A DNA stretch of 64,000 nt, taken from Roseiarcus sp036513315. GTDB lineage: Bacteria > Pseudomonadota > Alphaproteobacteria > Rhizobiales > Beijerinckiaceae. Below are positions 1 through 8,291 of the stretch, piece by piece. Numbering within the stretch: position 1 is the stretch's first letter; every line of letters begins with the position of its first letter. A program made the translations under genes and the position numbers. The stretch is from contig DATBZF010000098.1 of the NCBI GenBank assembly GCA_036513315.1, positions 1 to 64,000 of the forward strand. Reading direction: 5' to 3'. The notes under the pieces were generated by a model. That model was not told where the DNA came from. It did not search any database and saw only the letters and a program-made list of their open reading frames with translations.

Positions 1-310
1 CTCGTCCCCAAATCCCCCAACCCCATATCGCTCCACATCGACCGCGCTCAAATCCATCATCGGCTCCAGAATCTGCCCCTGCAGCGAATCGGAGTTCGTC
101 AAAAAACTCAAGGAAAAGATGTGTGCATCGAATAGCCGCAAGGCGGGGCGAAGGGGTGCGCGCGTGTCCTTCGCCCCGCGTAGCGGGGAGAAGGTGGCGC
201 GAAGCGCCGGATGAGGGGCGGCGCGACCTATCCGTTCTTAGCGCTTGACGATCCCCGCGCGACGCTTGCTCATAGGCACACGTCCAAGGAAACATTGACA
301 GGAATCGCCC
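1..310. other. Gene-poor left edge with GC-rich inverted repeat and possible kyn promoter
   Basis: No complete gene is seen here. A GC-rich inverted repeat with perfect 10-base arms (GGGGCGAAGG at 145-154 and CCTTCGCCCC at 168-177) is followed by a second small hairpin (ccccgcgtagcgggg), a type of intergenic repeat that recurs in this window. A weak sigma70-like promoter for the kynurenine operon may be TTGACG at 245-250 with TCATAG about 20 bases downstream. On the minus strand a short frame runs off the left edge from about 140; it has no clear start and could be the 5' end of a gene outside the window. Confidence 0.4.
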
Positions 311-1561
311 ATGACGACCTTCGCTGCGCCTTCCTCGCGCGCCGATTGCCTCGCGCGCGACGCCGACGATCCGCTTCGATCCTTACGCGATCGTTTCGTT
401 CTGCCAGACGGGCTCCTCTATCTCGACGGCAATTCGCTCGGGCCGATGCCGCGCGCCGCCGTCGCCGTCTTCTCGCGCACGATCGAGGAGGAATGGGCGC
501 GCGATCTCATCGGGAGCTGGAACAGCGCCGGCTGGTTCGACCTGCCCTCGCGGCTCGGCGACCGGCTCGGCGCGCTGATCGGCGCCGCCCCGGGCCAGAC
601 GCTGGTCTGCGATACGACCTCGATCAATCTCTTCAAGGCGATCCATGCCGCGATCGGGCTGCGGCCTCATCGCGACGTCATCGTGGCGGAGGCCGGCGCT
701 TTTCCGACCGATCTCTATATCGTCGAAGGCGCGATGGCGTCAGCGGGCCGGCCGCTGCGCAGGCGGCTGATCGGGAACGACGGCGCGATCGAAGCGCTGC
801 TCGACGAACATGTCGCCGCCGTCGTCCTCTCCCATGTCGATTATCGCAGCGGCCGATTGCTCGACGTCGCCGATATCACGCGCAAAGTCCATGCGGCGGG
901 CGCACTGGTCATCTGGGATCTCTGCCATTCTATCGGCGTCATCGAATTTCCCTTCGATGCGGAGAATGTCGATTTCGCCATCGGCTGCACTTATAAATAT
1001 CTAAACGGCGGCCCTGGCGCGCCAGCGTTTATTGCAGTCGCGCAGCGACTTTTGAGCGAAGCGCGCAATCCGCTTTCCGGCTGGTGGGGTCATGCCGCGC
1101 CTTTCGCTTTCGATCGGGACTTCCGGCCCGATCCCGGCATCCGCCGCTTCCTGTGCGGAACGCAGCCGATCCTGTCGATGCGCGGCGTCGAGGCTGCGCT
1201 CGATGCGCTCGGCGATGTCGCCATTGCCGATCTCAGGCGCAAGAGCCTCGCTTTGACCGATCTTTTCATCGCGCGCGTCGCAACGCTGCTGCCGGAACTC
1301 GCGATTCTGACGCCGCGTGAGGCGGCGCTGCGCGGCAGCCAGGTCGCGATCGCTTTCGACAAAGGCTATCCCGTCGTGCAGGCGATGATCGAACGCGGCG
1401 CGATCGGCGATTTCCGCGCGCCCGACATCATGCGGTTCGGCTTCGCGCCGGCCTATCTCGGCTTCGTCGATGTCTGGGACGCCGCCGAATTGCTGAGCGA
1501 TTGCATCCGCGGCGAGGTTTGGCGCGATTCGCGCTACAACCAGCGCCACGCCGTCACCTGA
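311..1561 (+). CDS. kynU: Kynureninase
   Basis: This PLP enzyme cleaves L-kynurenine to anthranilate and alanine in tryptophan degradation. The 416 residues match the family length. The N-terminal YLDGNSLGPMP motif (residues 37-47) is a kynureninase hallmark. The PLP lysine is expected at Lys229 in GCTYKYLNGGPGAP, and the HVDYRSG and WDLCHSIG segments precede it as in other members. The ATG at 311 begins directly before family-like sequence. It is the first gene of a same-strand set with tryptophan 2,3-dioxygenase 31 bases downstream and a formamidase-like hydrolase overlapping that, so the three tryptophan-to-anthranilate steps are together. Confidence 0.95.
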   Translation: MTTFAAPSSRADCLARDADDPLRSLRDRFVLPDGLLYLDGNSLGPMPRAAVAVFSRTIEEEWARDLIGSWNSAGWFDLPSRLGDRLGALIGAAPGQTLVCDTTSINLFKAIHAAIGLRPHRDVIVAEAGAFPTDLYIVEGAMASAGRPLRRRLIGNDGAIEALLDEHVAAVVLSHVDYRSGRLLDVADITRKVHAAGALVIWDLCHSIGVIEFPFDAENVDFAIGCTYKYLNGGPGAPAFIAVAQRLLSEARNPLSGWWGHAAPFAFDRDFRPDPGIRRFLCGTQPILSMRGVEAALDALGDVAIADLRRKSLALTDLFIARVATLLPELAILTPREAALRGSQVAIAFDKGYPVVQAMIERGAIGDFRAPDIMRFGFAPAYLGFVDVWDAAELLSDCIRGEVWRDSRYNQRHAVT

Positions 1562-1592
1562 CCGGCGCCCCATCCAGCAGCGAGCGAGAGAA

Positions 1593-2432
1593 ATGACCGA
1601 GGCCCCTTTCGATCCATCCGAGGATGGCGCTACGATGAGCTTTCGCGGGCGCATGTCCTATGGCGGCTATCTCCATCTGGACAAATTGCTCGACGCGCAA
1701 CGGCCGCTGTCTGCCGCCCATGACGAACTCCTGTTCATCATTCAGCATCAGACTTCCGAATTGTGGATGAAGCTCGCCATCCATGAGGTGAACGCCGCCT
1801 GCGGCAAGATCGCCGCCGACGATCTGCAGCCTGCGTTCAAAATGCTGGCGCGGGTTTCGCGCATATTCGAGCAATTGAATTCGGCCTGGGATGTGCTGCG
1901 CACGATGACGCCCAGCGAATATAGCACGTTCCGCGCGGCGCTCGGCCAATCCTCGGGCTTCCAGTCCTATCAATATCGCATGATCGAATATCTCGTCGGC
2001 AACAAGAACGCCGCGATGATGCGCCCGCATGAGCATGACAGCGCGCTGCTGGCGCGGCTGGAGGCGGCGCGCCAGGCGCCGAGCCTTTACGACCTGACGG
2101 TCCGGCTGCTCGGCCAGCGCGGCTTCGCCATCGACGAAAGGATTCTCAAGCGCGATGTCGCCACGACGCATGAAGCCGACGAGAGCGTGCGCGCCGCCTG
2201 GGCGTCGATCTACCGCGAGCCGCGGCGCTTCTGGGAGCTTTACGAACTTGCCGAGAAGCTCGTCGATTTCGAGGATTATTTCCGTCGCTGGCGCTTCAAT
2301 CACGTCACCACCGTCGAGCGGGTGATCGGCTTCAAGCGCGGCACCGGCGGCACGTCGGGCGTTTCCTATCTCAGGCGGATGCTCGATGTCGTGCTCTTCC
2401 CCGAGCTCTGGCAGGTAAGGACGGACCTGTGA
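1593..2432 (+). CDS. kynA: Tryptophan 2,3-dioxygenase
   Basis: This haem dioxygenase opens the indole ring of L-tryptophan to N-formylkynurenine, the first step of the kynurenine pathway. The 279-residue length is typical. Visible family motifs are MSYGGYLHLDKLL near the N terminus, FIIQHQTSELWMK (substrate pocket), GFQSYQYRMIEYLVGNKN, and the C-terminal FNHVTTVERVIGFKRGTGGT, where His237 should be the proximal haem ligand. A purine-rich GCGAGAGAA precedes the ATG. The stop overlaps the next start by four bases (GTGA), suggesting translational coupling. Confidence 0.96.
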   Translation: MTEAPFDPSEDGATMSFRGRMSYGGYLHLDKLLDAQRPLSAAHDELLFIIQHQTSELWMKLAIHEVNAACGKIAADDLQPAFKMLARVSRIFEQLNSAWDVLRTMTPSEYSTFRAALGQSSGFQSYQYRMIEYLVGNKNAAMMRPHEHDSALLARLEAARQAPSLYDLTVRLLGQRGFAIDERILKRDVATTHEADESVRAAWASIYREPRRFWELYELAEKLVDFEDYFRRWRFNHVTTVERVIGFKRGTGGTSGVSYLRRMLDVVLFPELWQVRTDL

Positions 2433-3265
2433 GCGTCGCGGCCTATCCGATCGCCGATTGGGACGACGCTTACGCCAATACGATCCACATTCCCGACGGA
2501 CCTGCCTATCCACCGCGATGGGCTGCGCAAGCCCAGGCGTTTCGCGAGGAGCAAACGGCCGCTGGCAAGGCGCGCGTCGATCTCGCCTATGGACCAGCGC
2601 CGCGCAACCGGCTCGATCTCTTCTATCCCGAGGGGCCTCAGAAAGGTCTTGTCGTCTTCATTCACGGCGGCTTCTGGAAGGCGTTCGACAAATCCTCCTG
2701 GTCGCATCTGGCGGCGGGTTCGCGGAATGCGGGCTTCGCCATCGCCATTCCTTCCTATACGCTCTGTCCCGAGCTGCGCATCGCGGGGATCGGAAAAGAG
2801 ATCGCCGCCGCGATCGAGTTCGCGGCGAAACAGGTTCTCGGCGAAATCCGACTATGCGGCCATTCGGCCGGCGGCCAGCTTGCAACGCGGATGATTTGCG
2901 AGGCCTCGCCGCTCAGCGACGACACGATCTCACGCATCGCGCGAATCGTCTCGATCTCCGGGCTGCACGATCTGCGGCCGCTGATGGCGACGAAAATGAA
3001 CGATACGCTGGGCATCGAAGCACAGGAAGCGAAACTGGAAAGCCCGGCTTTGCTGGCGCCGCGCCCGCATCAAAGCGTCGCTTGCTGGGTCGGCGCCGAC
3101 GAACGTCCGGAATTCATTCGCCAGAGCCGCATTCTCGCTGAGATGTGGAAGGGCCTCGATGCGCGGATGACAATGGTGAAAGAGCCCGGCCGCCACCATT
3201 TCAACGTCATCGACGGCCTCGCCGAACCGGGTCATCCGCTGACCCAGGCGTTGCTCGGCGGTTGA
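2429..3265 (+). CDS. Alpha/beta hydrolase, probable N-formylkynurenine formamidase (arylformamidase)
   Basis: The protein has alpha/beta-hydrolase features of the kynurenine formamidase (AFMID) type: the oxyanion-hole motif HGGFWKAF and the nucleophile elbow GHSAGGQLA, placing the catalytic serine at Ser146. A C-terminal HHFNVI supplies a candidate catalytic histidine. The start is GTG, overlapping the kynA stop. Its position behind kynU and kynA supports hydrolysis of N-formylkynurenine to kynurenine. It belongs to the serine-hydrolase class and not to the metal-dependent KynB class, so I give no symbol. Substrate is inferred from context. Confidence 0.85.
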   Translation: MSVAAYPIADWDDAYANTIHIPDGPAYPPRWAAQAQAFREEQTAAGKARVDLAYGPAPRNRLDLFYPEGPQKGLVVFIHGGFWKAFDKSSWSHLAAGSRNAGFAIAIPSYTLCPELRIAGIGKEIAAAIEFAAKQVLGEIRLCGHSAGGQLATRMICEASPLSDDTISRIARIVSISGLHDLRPLMATKMNDTLGIEAQEAKLESPALLAPRPHQSVACWVGADERPEFIRQSRILAEMWKGLDARMTMVKEPGRHHFNVIDGLAEPGHPLTQALLGG

Positions 3266-3271
3266 CGCCGT

Positions 3272-4489
3272 TCAGTCTCCGGCGCCGACTGGGCCGAAGG
3301 TCGGCACGAGATGCAGTTCCGCGCCCGTATACGGATTGGCCAAAGCGACTTCCTCGTTCAACTCGACGCCAAGGCCGGGCTCGCTGGAGGGGATGACATA
3401 GCCCTGCTCCCAGCGGATCGGCTTCTTGAGGATCTCGGCATGGAAGCCGCTCCAGGTCTCGATGCTTTCGAGGATCAGGAAGTTGGGGCTGCAGGCGGCG
3501 AGCTGAATATTGGCGGCGCCTTCGATCGGCCCGCAATAGAGATGCGGCGCGATCTGCGCATAATGGGCCTCCGCCATGCCGGCGATCTTCTTGGCTTCGA
3601 GCAGGCCGCCGACCCGGCCGAGCGCCATTTGCAGGATCGAGGCGGCGCGCAATTCGAGCAGGCGCGCGAATTCATATTTTGTCGTCAGGCGCTCGCCGCT
3701 GGCGATCGGGATTTTCGTCGCTCGCGCGACTTCCGCCATTTGCTCGGGCATTTCGGGCGGCACCGGCTCCTCGAACCACAGCGGATCATAGGCTTCGATC
3801 CGCCGCGCCAGGCGAATGGCGCCCGATGTGGTGAACTGGCCATGCGTGCCGAACAGGAGGTCGCAGCGATCGCCGACGGCGGCGCGGATTTGCCTGCAGA
3901 AGGCTTCGGAAAGATCGAGCCGGGCAAGGCTCGGCTGGCGCGGATCGAGCGTCGAATAGGGGCCGGCCGGATCGAACTTCACCGCGGTGAAGCCCATCTT
4001 CATATAGTCGAGGGCGCGATTCGCGGCGGCGTCAGGGTCGCGGTAGACAGGCGAATCGGCATAGGCGTCGCCATCCTCGCCGCCGGGATAGAGATAGGTG
4101 TAGCTGCGCAGGCGCTCGTGCACCTTGCCGCCGAGCAGCGCATGGACGGGCTTGCCGGCCGCCTTGCCCAGAATGTCCCAGAGCGCCATTTCGATGCCCG
4201 ACAACACGCCCATCAGCGAAATGTCGGGCCGCATCGAATAGCCGCGGCCATAGACGTTGCGCCAGATCAATTCGATTCGCGAGGGATCGGCGCCGAGGAC
4301 GTGACGTTCGAACACGTCCTCGATCATCGCGACGATGACTTTGGGGGCGAAGCTCGCCGCGTAAACCTCGCCAATGCCTTCGACGCCGTCGTTGGTCGTC
4401 AATTTGAGAAACAGGAAATAACGCCCGCCGAAACGCGGCGGCGGATTGCCGACGACGAAGGTTTTCAGTTCCGCGATTTTCATCGACAA
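3272..4489 (-). CDS. Enolase-superfamily (mandelate racemase/muconate lactonizing type) protein
   Basis: The 405-residue protein has the N-terminal capping domain and C-terminal barrel of sugar-acid dehydratase-like enolase-superfamily members. Seen motifs are ALWDILGKAAGKPVHALLGG (about 105-125), FEEPVPPE (second metal ligand), SGERLTTK (third ligand) and APHLYCGPIEGAAN near the C terminus. At the usual first metal-ligand position of the galactonate dehydratase group (DFHG) this protein reads GTHG, so the aspartate appears absent. The substrate is unknown; a sugar acid is likely from the family. It converges on the kyn operon with six bases between stops, and a Crp/Fnr-type regulator lies immediately upstream on the same strand. 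Confidence 0.85.
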   Translation of the reverse strand: MSMKIAELKTFVVGNPPPRFGGRYFLFLKLTTNDGVEGIGEVYAASFAPKVIVAMIEDVFERHVLGADPSRIELIWRNVYGRGYSMRPDISLMGVLSGIEMALWDILGKAAGKPVHALLGGKVHERLRSYTYLYPGGEDGDAYADSPVYRDPDAAANRALDYMKMGFTAVKFDPAGPYSTLDPRQPSLARLDLSEAFCRQIRAAVGDRCDLLFGTHGQFTTSGAIRLARRIEAYDPLWFEEPVPPEMPEQMAEVARATKIPIASGERLTTKYEFARLLELRAASILQMALGRVGGLLEAKKIAGMAEAHYAQIAPHLYCGPIEGAANIQLAACSPNFLILESIETWSGFHAEILKKPIRWEQGYVIPSSEPGLGVELNEEVALANPYTGAELHLVPTFGPVGAGD

Positions 4490-4495
4490 TCCCGT

Positions 4496-5221
4496 TCAGA
4501 TCAGTGGCCGCGGCGCGACCTCAATTTCGAAAGCCTGCGCGATGCGCGCCAGAGCGCTCAGGTTCTGCAGGGTCAGCAGGCCGTGCGAGAGATCAAAGAC
4601 GCCCAGCCGCCTGAGCTTGGCGATCGTCTTGTTGGTATGAACAAGCGAAAGCCCGAGCGCGTCGGCGATATGTTGCTGGTTAAGCGGAAACAGCAGCGTC
4701 TTGCCGCTCGCCATGCCGAGCAGAGCGGCGCGGCGGTAGAGGCCGATGATCAAGGCGGCGACGCGCTCGGTCGCGCTTCGCGCGCCAACGCTGGTCAAAT
4801 TGTCGTCGACCTGGCTTTCCTCGCGCGCGCCCAGCCAGGTCGTGTCGAAGGCAAGCTCCGGCATCCGTTCGAACAGCGCCCAGATCTTGGCTCTCGGAAA
4901 GACGCAGAGTTCGACCGCGGTCAGGGCGACGACATCGTAAAGCGAGTCTGAGAAGAGCGACGCCTGCAGGCCGACCAGGTCGCCAGGCAGCAGGAAATTG
5001 AGAATTTGCCGCCGGCCGTCCGGCAGAATTTTGAAGCGGAACGCCCAGCCGGAAAACAGCGTATAGAGCTCCGCCGCCTGGCCCGCGTGGATCAGCCAGC
5101 TTCCCGCGTCCTGATGCAGATGATTGCTTTTCATCGACTGGATGAAGTCGATCTTGTCGTCCGGCAGCTTCTTGAAGGCCGAAAGCGCTCTGACCGGGCA
5201 AGCATGACAGGTCGTTCGCAC
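4496..5221 (-). CDS. Crp/Fnr family transcriptional regulator
   Basis: An N-terminal cyclic-nucleotide-binding-like beta barrel (for example LYTLFSGWAFRFKILPDGRRQ and FLLPGDLVG) is followed by a winged helix with recognition region LNQQHIADALGLSLVHTNKT and the wing-like LRRLGVFDLSHGLLTL. I prefer the GTG at 5221 because GGAGG lies just upstream; the frame stays open to another GTG at 5296. The start region carries a CxxC pair (TTCHACPVR) but not the four cysteines of Fnr, so an iron-sulfur sensor is not supported. The gene ends six bases before the enolase-superfamily start, so the two may be one unit. The signal sensed is unknown. Confidence 0.88.
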   Translation of the reverse strand: MRTTCHACPVRALSAFKKLPDDKIDFIQSMKSNHLHQDAGSWLIHAGQAAELYTLFSGWAFRFKILPDGRRQILNFLLPGDLVGLQASLFSDSLYDVVALTAVELCVFPRAKIWALFERMPELAFDTTWLGAREESQVDDNLTSVGARSATERVAALIIGLYRRAALLGMASGKTLLFPLNQQHIADALGLSLVHTNKTIAKLRRLGVFDLSHGLLTLQNLSALARIAQAFEIEVAPRPLI

Positions 5222-5354
5222 CCAAGCCTCCACAACCGGGCCGCCGCTCTTGGCTATGTCAAACGACACAGCGCAGGACCACGGTCGCCGATACACATCC
5301 TTAGCTCAAGAACTCAACATCCGACAGCTGCTTGAGCCCGGAGGGTCCGACATA

Positions 5355-5942
5355 ATGGAGGAAAGCGCCCAGGCCTTTCGCGGCCACATGCAGCGCGCGA
5401 TCAGCTTGCTCAATCTCCATATCCAATATCAGGAAAACGCCAACGATCCGGCTTTTCTCAAGAAATTGCGGATGCGGATGGAATTGTTGGCCGAAGCGCT
5501 GCCGCTGGCGGCGCGGGCGTCGGAGCGGATGACGACAATGGCCGAGACATTCGCCGCGGCCGAGGGAATCATCGCCCGCATTTACGATCCCGATGGAAGA
5601 AACACTTGCATTTACACTCTCGACGACCGATCGGTCGACCAGCCGACGCTTGCGACGCTGGGGCAGATATTCGCCGAATTCCTCAGCAATATCTATTCGC
5701 GGGCGACGCCCGAGAACGCTCCCCGCCGGGTGGAGGTGAAATTTTCCGCCGACGCCGGCCAAGGGCGTCTCCGGGTACGGGACGCGGCTGCCGCGTCGAC
5801 CGAGCCGCTCGATCAATTGACAGTGCGGGTGATCGGCGAACTGGCGCGAAGTCTTGACGGCGCGGCGCGATTTGACGGGTCGAACATTCACGACGCGGAG
5901 CTGACCTTCCGCTCGCCGGCTTCCCCGACCGGATCGCCATAA
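5355..5942 (+). CDS. Degenerate histidine-kinase-like protein (HisKA_2/HWE-like)
   Basis: The 195-residue protein resembles the dimerisation helices and ATPase fold of HisKA_2/HWE kinases: a helical hairpin with AISLLNLHIQYQ and FLKKLRMRMELLAEALPL, then FAEFLSNIYSRA at the N-box position, and an ExLTFRSP-type end. The usual HHRVKNN phosphoacceptor motif is missing and no clear G boxes are visible, so it may not be an active kinase. ATG 5355 has GGAGG about ten bases upstream; the frame is open back to 5250 but that would overlap the divergent regulator region. It lies just upstream of the EcfG-type dps promoter. Function is unassigned. Confidence 0.6.
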   Translation: MEESAQAFRGHMQRAISLLNLHIQYQENANDPAFLKKLRMRMELLAEALPLAARASERMTTMAETFAAAEGIIARIYDPDGRNTCIYTLDDRSVDQPTLATLGQIFAEFLSNIYSRATPENAPRRVEVKFSADAGQGRLRVRDAAAASTEPLDQLTVRVIGELARSLDGAARFDGSNIHDAELTFRSPASPTGSP

Positions 5943-5967
5943 GGAACGAAAGCGATGTCCGGGCGTT
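5943..5967 (+). promoter_or_regulatory. EcfG-type general-stress promoter upstream of dps
   Basis: GGAAC at 5943-5947 is followed by 16 bases and CGTT at 5964-5967, an exact match to the alphaproteobacterial EcfG consensus GGAAC-N16/17-CGTT. Transcription would start about eight bases further on, giving a 40-base leader before dps. Dps genes are known members of this stress regulon in related bacteria. The element begins one base after the preceding stop codon. Confidence 0.75.
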
Positions 5968-6014
5968 CCGCAAACCGGGATGCTCGCTGCGTTCCGTGCG
6001 AAGGGGATTATCCA

Positions 6015-6551
6015 ATGTCGACGATGACGAAAACCAAGCCTGTCGGGGACACCAAGCCGGCCGCCCTCAATACGCCAAGCGATATCTCCGGCGCCAACGC
6101 TATTGCGACCGCGCTCAATCATATCCTCGCGGATAGTTTCGCGCTCTATCTGAAGACCAAGAATTTCCATTGGCACATGAGCGGTCCGCATTTCCGCGAC
6201 TATCATCTGATGCTCGACGAGCAATCGGACCAGATTTTCGCCACCACCGATCCGATCGCCGAACGGGTTCGCAAGCTCGGCGGCAGAACGGTCCACTCGA
6301 TCGGTCATATCGCGAAACTGCAGACGATCAAGGACAATGATGCCGCCTTCGTGTCGCCGCTCGACATGCTGACCGAACTGATGGCCGACAACAAATCGGT
6401 GGCGGCGAGCATGCGCAAGGCGCACGAACTCTGCGATGACCACAAGGATGTCGCGACGGCCAGCCTGCTTGAGGTCTATATCGACGACACTGAGCGCCGG
6501 ACCTGGTTCCTGTTCGAGGCGACCCGAGGCGCGGACAGCAGCGGCCACTGA
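6015..6551 (+). CDS. dps: Dps family DNA-protecting ferritin-like protein
   Basis: Dps stores iron and shields DNA during starvation and oxidative stress as a cytosolic dodecamer. The ferroxidase signature is clear: TKNFHWHMSGPHFRDYHLMLDEQ with His, Asp and Glu ligands, followed by DPIAERVRKLGG. The length is 178 residues from ATG 6015, chosen because AAGGGG lies about nine bases upstream; an in-frame ATG at 5955 sits inside the promoter and is unlikely. An EcfG-type promoter lies just upstream, and an NRAMP-related metal transporter follows, which fits stress and metal handling. Confidence 0.93.
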   Translation: MSTMTKTKPVGDTKPAALNTPSDISGANAIATALNHILADSFALYLKTKNFHWHMSGPHFRDYHLMLDEQSDQIFATTDPIAERVRKLGGRTVHSIGHIAKLQTIKDNDAAFVSPLDMLTELMADNKSVAASMRKAHELCDDHKDVATASLLEVYIDDTERRTWFLFEATRGADSSGH

Positions 6552-6623
6552 AGCGCGGCCAAGCTTTAGACGGGGGGCCGGATCGCCGGCGCATCGTTCG
6601 GGATTTCTCTTAAGGATCAGGCG

Positions 6624-7922
6624 ATGCAAACGGCGGTTCCCGCTTCTCCCGTTCTGGTCAAACAGCCCGAACGCCCCAAGCTTCTGCAAATTCTTGGCCC
6701 GGGGCTGATCACCGGCGCCTCGGATGACGATCCTAGCGGCATCGCGACCTATTCGCAGGTCGGCGCGCAATATGGCTATGGCCTCGCCTGGACGCTGGTG
6801 CTGACCTATCCCCTGATGTGCGCGATCCAGGAAATCGCCGCGCGGATCGGCCGCGTCACCGGCGCGGGGATTGCCGGAAACCTGCGGAAATTCTATCCGG
6901 CATGGCTGCTCAATAGCATTGTCGGGCTGCTCGTCATCGCCAATACGATCAATATCGGCGCCGATCTCGGCGCGATGGGCGCGGCGCTGAAACTGTTGGT
7001 CGGCGGCCCGCAATTACTTTACGTCGCGCTTTTCGCGCTGCTCTCGGCGCTGCTCGAAATATTCGTTCGCTATTCCCGCTACGTCTCGGTCTTGAAATGG
7101 CTGACCTTGTCGCTGTTCGCCTATGTCGCGACAGTTTTCGTGGTCAAAGTGCCCTGGGCCGAGGTCGGCCATGCCCTTGTCGCGCCGTCGCTGTCGTTCG
7201 ACGCCGATTATATCGTCGCCGTCGTCGCCGTCTTCGGCACGACGATCAGTCCTTATCTGTTCTTCTGGCAGGCCGCCGAAGAGGTGGAGGACGAGCAGGA
7301 AAACCCTGAAGCGCGCCCGCTGAATAAAGCGCCGGAGCAGGCGCCGGCGGAATTATCGCGCATCCGGGTCGACACCTATCTGGGTATGGCATTGTCGAAC
7401 CTGATCGCGCTGTTCATCATCATCACGACGGCGGCGACGCTGCATGCGCATGGCGTCACCGATATTCAGACCTCGAGCCAGGCCGCCGAGGCCTTACGGC
7501 CGATCGCCGGAAATTTCGCCTTCGCCGTGTTCGCCGCCGGCATTATCGGGACAGGACTGTTGACGCTGCCGGTGCTCGCCGGCTCGGCCGCCTACGCCCT
7601 GGGCGAGGCGCGCGGCTGGCCGGTCGGGCTGGCGCGCAGACCCTTGCAGGCGAAAGCCTTTTATGGCGCGATCGCGGCGGCGACGATCATCGGCGCTATC
7701 TTGAATTTCACGCCGATCGATCCAATCAAGGCCTTGTTCTGGAGCGCCGTCGTCAATGGAATAGTCGCCGCGCCTGTGATGGCGATGATGATGATCCTGA
7801 CGATGCGGCGCGATATCATGGGCGGCTTCACCCTGCCGCGCCCTTTGCAGGCGGTCGGCTGGCTCGCCACGATCGTGATGGCGCTGACCATCGTCGCCAT
7901 GGCCGTCACCGCTATTCGATAA
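6624..7922 (+). CDS. NRAMP-related divalent metal transporter with DPSG motif
   Basis: This 432-residue inner-membrane protein has about eleven hydrophobic segments and the NRAMP/SLC11 fold layout. Helix 1 reads TGASDDDPSGIATYSQVG, where classical Mn/Fe transporters have DPGN; helix 6 reads FGTTISPYLFFWQAAEE in place of the usual methionine-containing motif. These changes resemble the NRAMP-related magnesium transporter branch, so magnesium or another ion is possible. A charged cytoplasmic loop with EEVEDEQENPEARP follows helix 6. It sits 72 bases after dps on the same strand with no obvious terminator between them. Ion specificity is inference. Confidence 0.88.
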   Translation: MQTAVPASPVLVKQPERPKLLQILGPGLITGASDDDPSGIATYSQVGAQYGYGLAWTLVLTYPLMCAIQEIAARIGRVTGAGIAGNLRKFYPAWLLNSIVGLLVIANTINIGADLGAMGAALKLLVGGPQLLYVALFALLSALLEIFVRYSRYVSVLKWLTLSLFAYVATVFVVKVPWAEVGHALVAPSLSFDADYIVAVVAVFGTTISPYLFFWQAAEEVEDEQENPEARPLNKAPEQAPAELSRIRVDTYLGMALSNLIALFIIITTAATLHAHGVTDIQTSSQAAEALRPIAGNFAFAVFAAGIIGTGLLTLPVLAGSAAYALGEARGWPVGLARRPLQAKAFYGAIAAATIIGAILNFTPIDPIKALFWSAVVNGIVAAPVMAMMMILTMRRDIMGGFTLPRPLQAVGWLATIVMALTIVAMAVTAIR

Positions 7923-7976
7923 ATTCTTTACCGGGCGATCGAGGGGCGTTGCTCCTCCGGCGCGGGAGGGCGTCGC

Positions 7977-8004
7977 AAAAAAAACCGGCCCCCGAGGGGG
8001 CCGG
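7977..8004 (-). terminator. Rho-independent terminator of csbD-like gene
   Basis: On the minus strand a GC-rich stem (CCGGCCCC pairing with GGGGCCGG, 7985-8004) is followed by eight T residues (7977-7984). It lies 25 bases after the csbD-like stop codon and faces the end of the transporter gene, so it may also shield that gene from opposing transcription. Confidence 0.85.
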
Positions 8005-8029
8005 CGTGATCGCTAATGAGTCCGTGGCG

Positions 8030-8245
8030 TCACAGGTTGCGCTGCGCCGCGTCGTCAATCTTATTGGCCGCATCCTTGGCGGCGTTTTTCGCATCGCCGA
8101 CCGCCTTTTGCACCTTGCCCTTGACCTCCTGGGCGATCCCTTCGGCCTGGAGCCGATCGGATCCGACGGCGCCGCCGATATTGCGCTTGGCGGCGCCGGC
8201 GATTTCGTTGCCGACGCCCTTAATTTTGTCCGTGGTGCCGCTCAT
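8030..8245 (-). CDS. CsbD family stress protein
   Basis: A 71-residue hydrophilic protein beginning MSGTTDKIKGVGNEIAGAAK, the CsbD signature, with repeated Lys/Ala helices (GKVQKAVGDAKNAAKDAAN). CsbD-like proteins are abundant general-stress proteins of unknown mechanism. The start at 8245 is backed by AAGGAG seven bases upstream; the longer reading frame upstream is not needed. It is followed by a strong terminator and preceded by a 28-residue membrane peptide gene on the same strand, 46 bases away. Confidence 0.92.
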   Translation of the reverse strand: MSGTTDKIKGVGNEIAGAAKRNIGGAVGSDRLQAEGIAQEVKGKVQKAVGDAKNAAKDAANKIDDAAQRNL

Positions 8246-8291
8246 GATAAACTCCTTAAAATTGACCAGACGACCGATTGTATTGGATTGA

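Noticed and set aside
1..140. Minus-strand frame running off the left edge (reads LFDAHIFSLSFLTNSDS)
   Set aside because: It might be a true gene start, but there is no clear start codon or ribosome site and the upstream part is repeat sequence; too little is in the window.
3311..4951. A 546-codon open frame on the plus strand
   Set aside because: It runs antisense to the enolase-superfamily gene and the Crp/Fnr gene, both with clear family motifs; it is a high-GC shadow.
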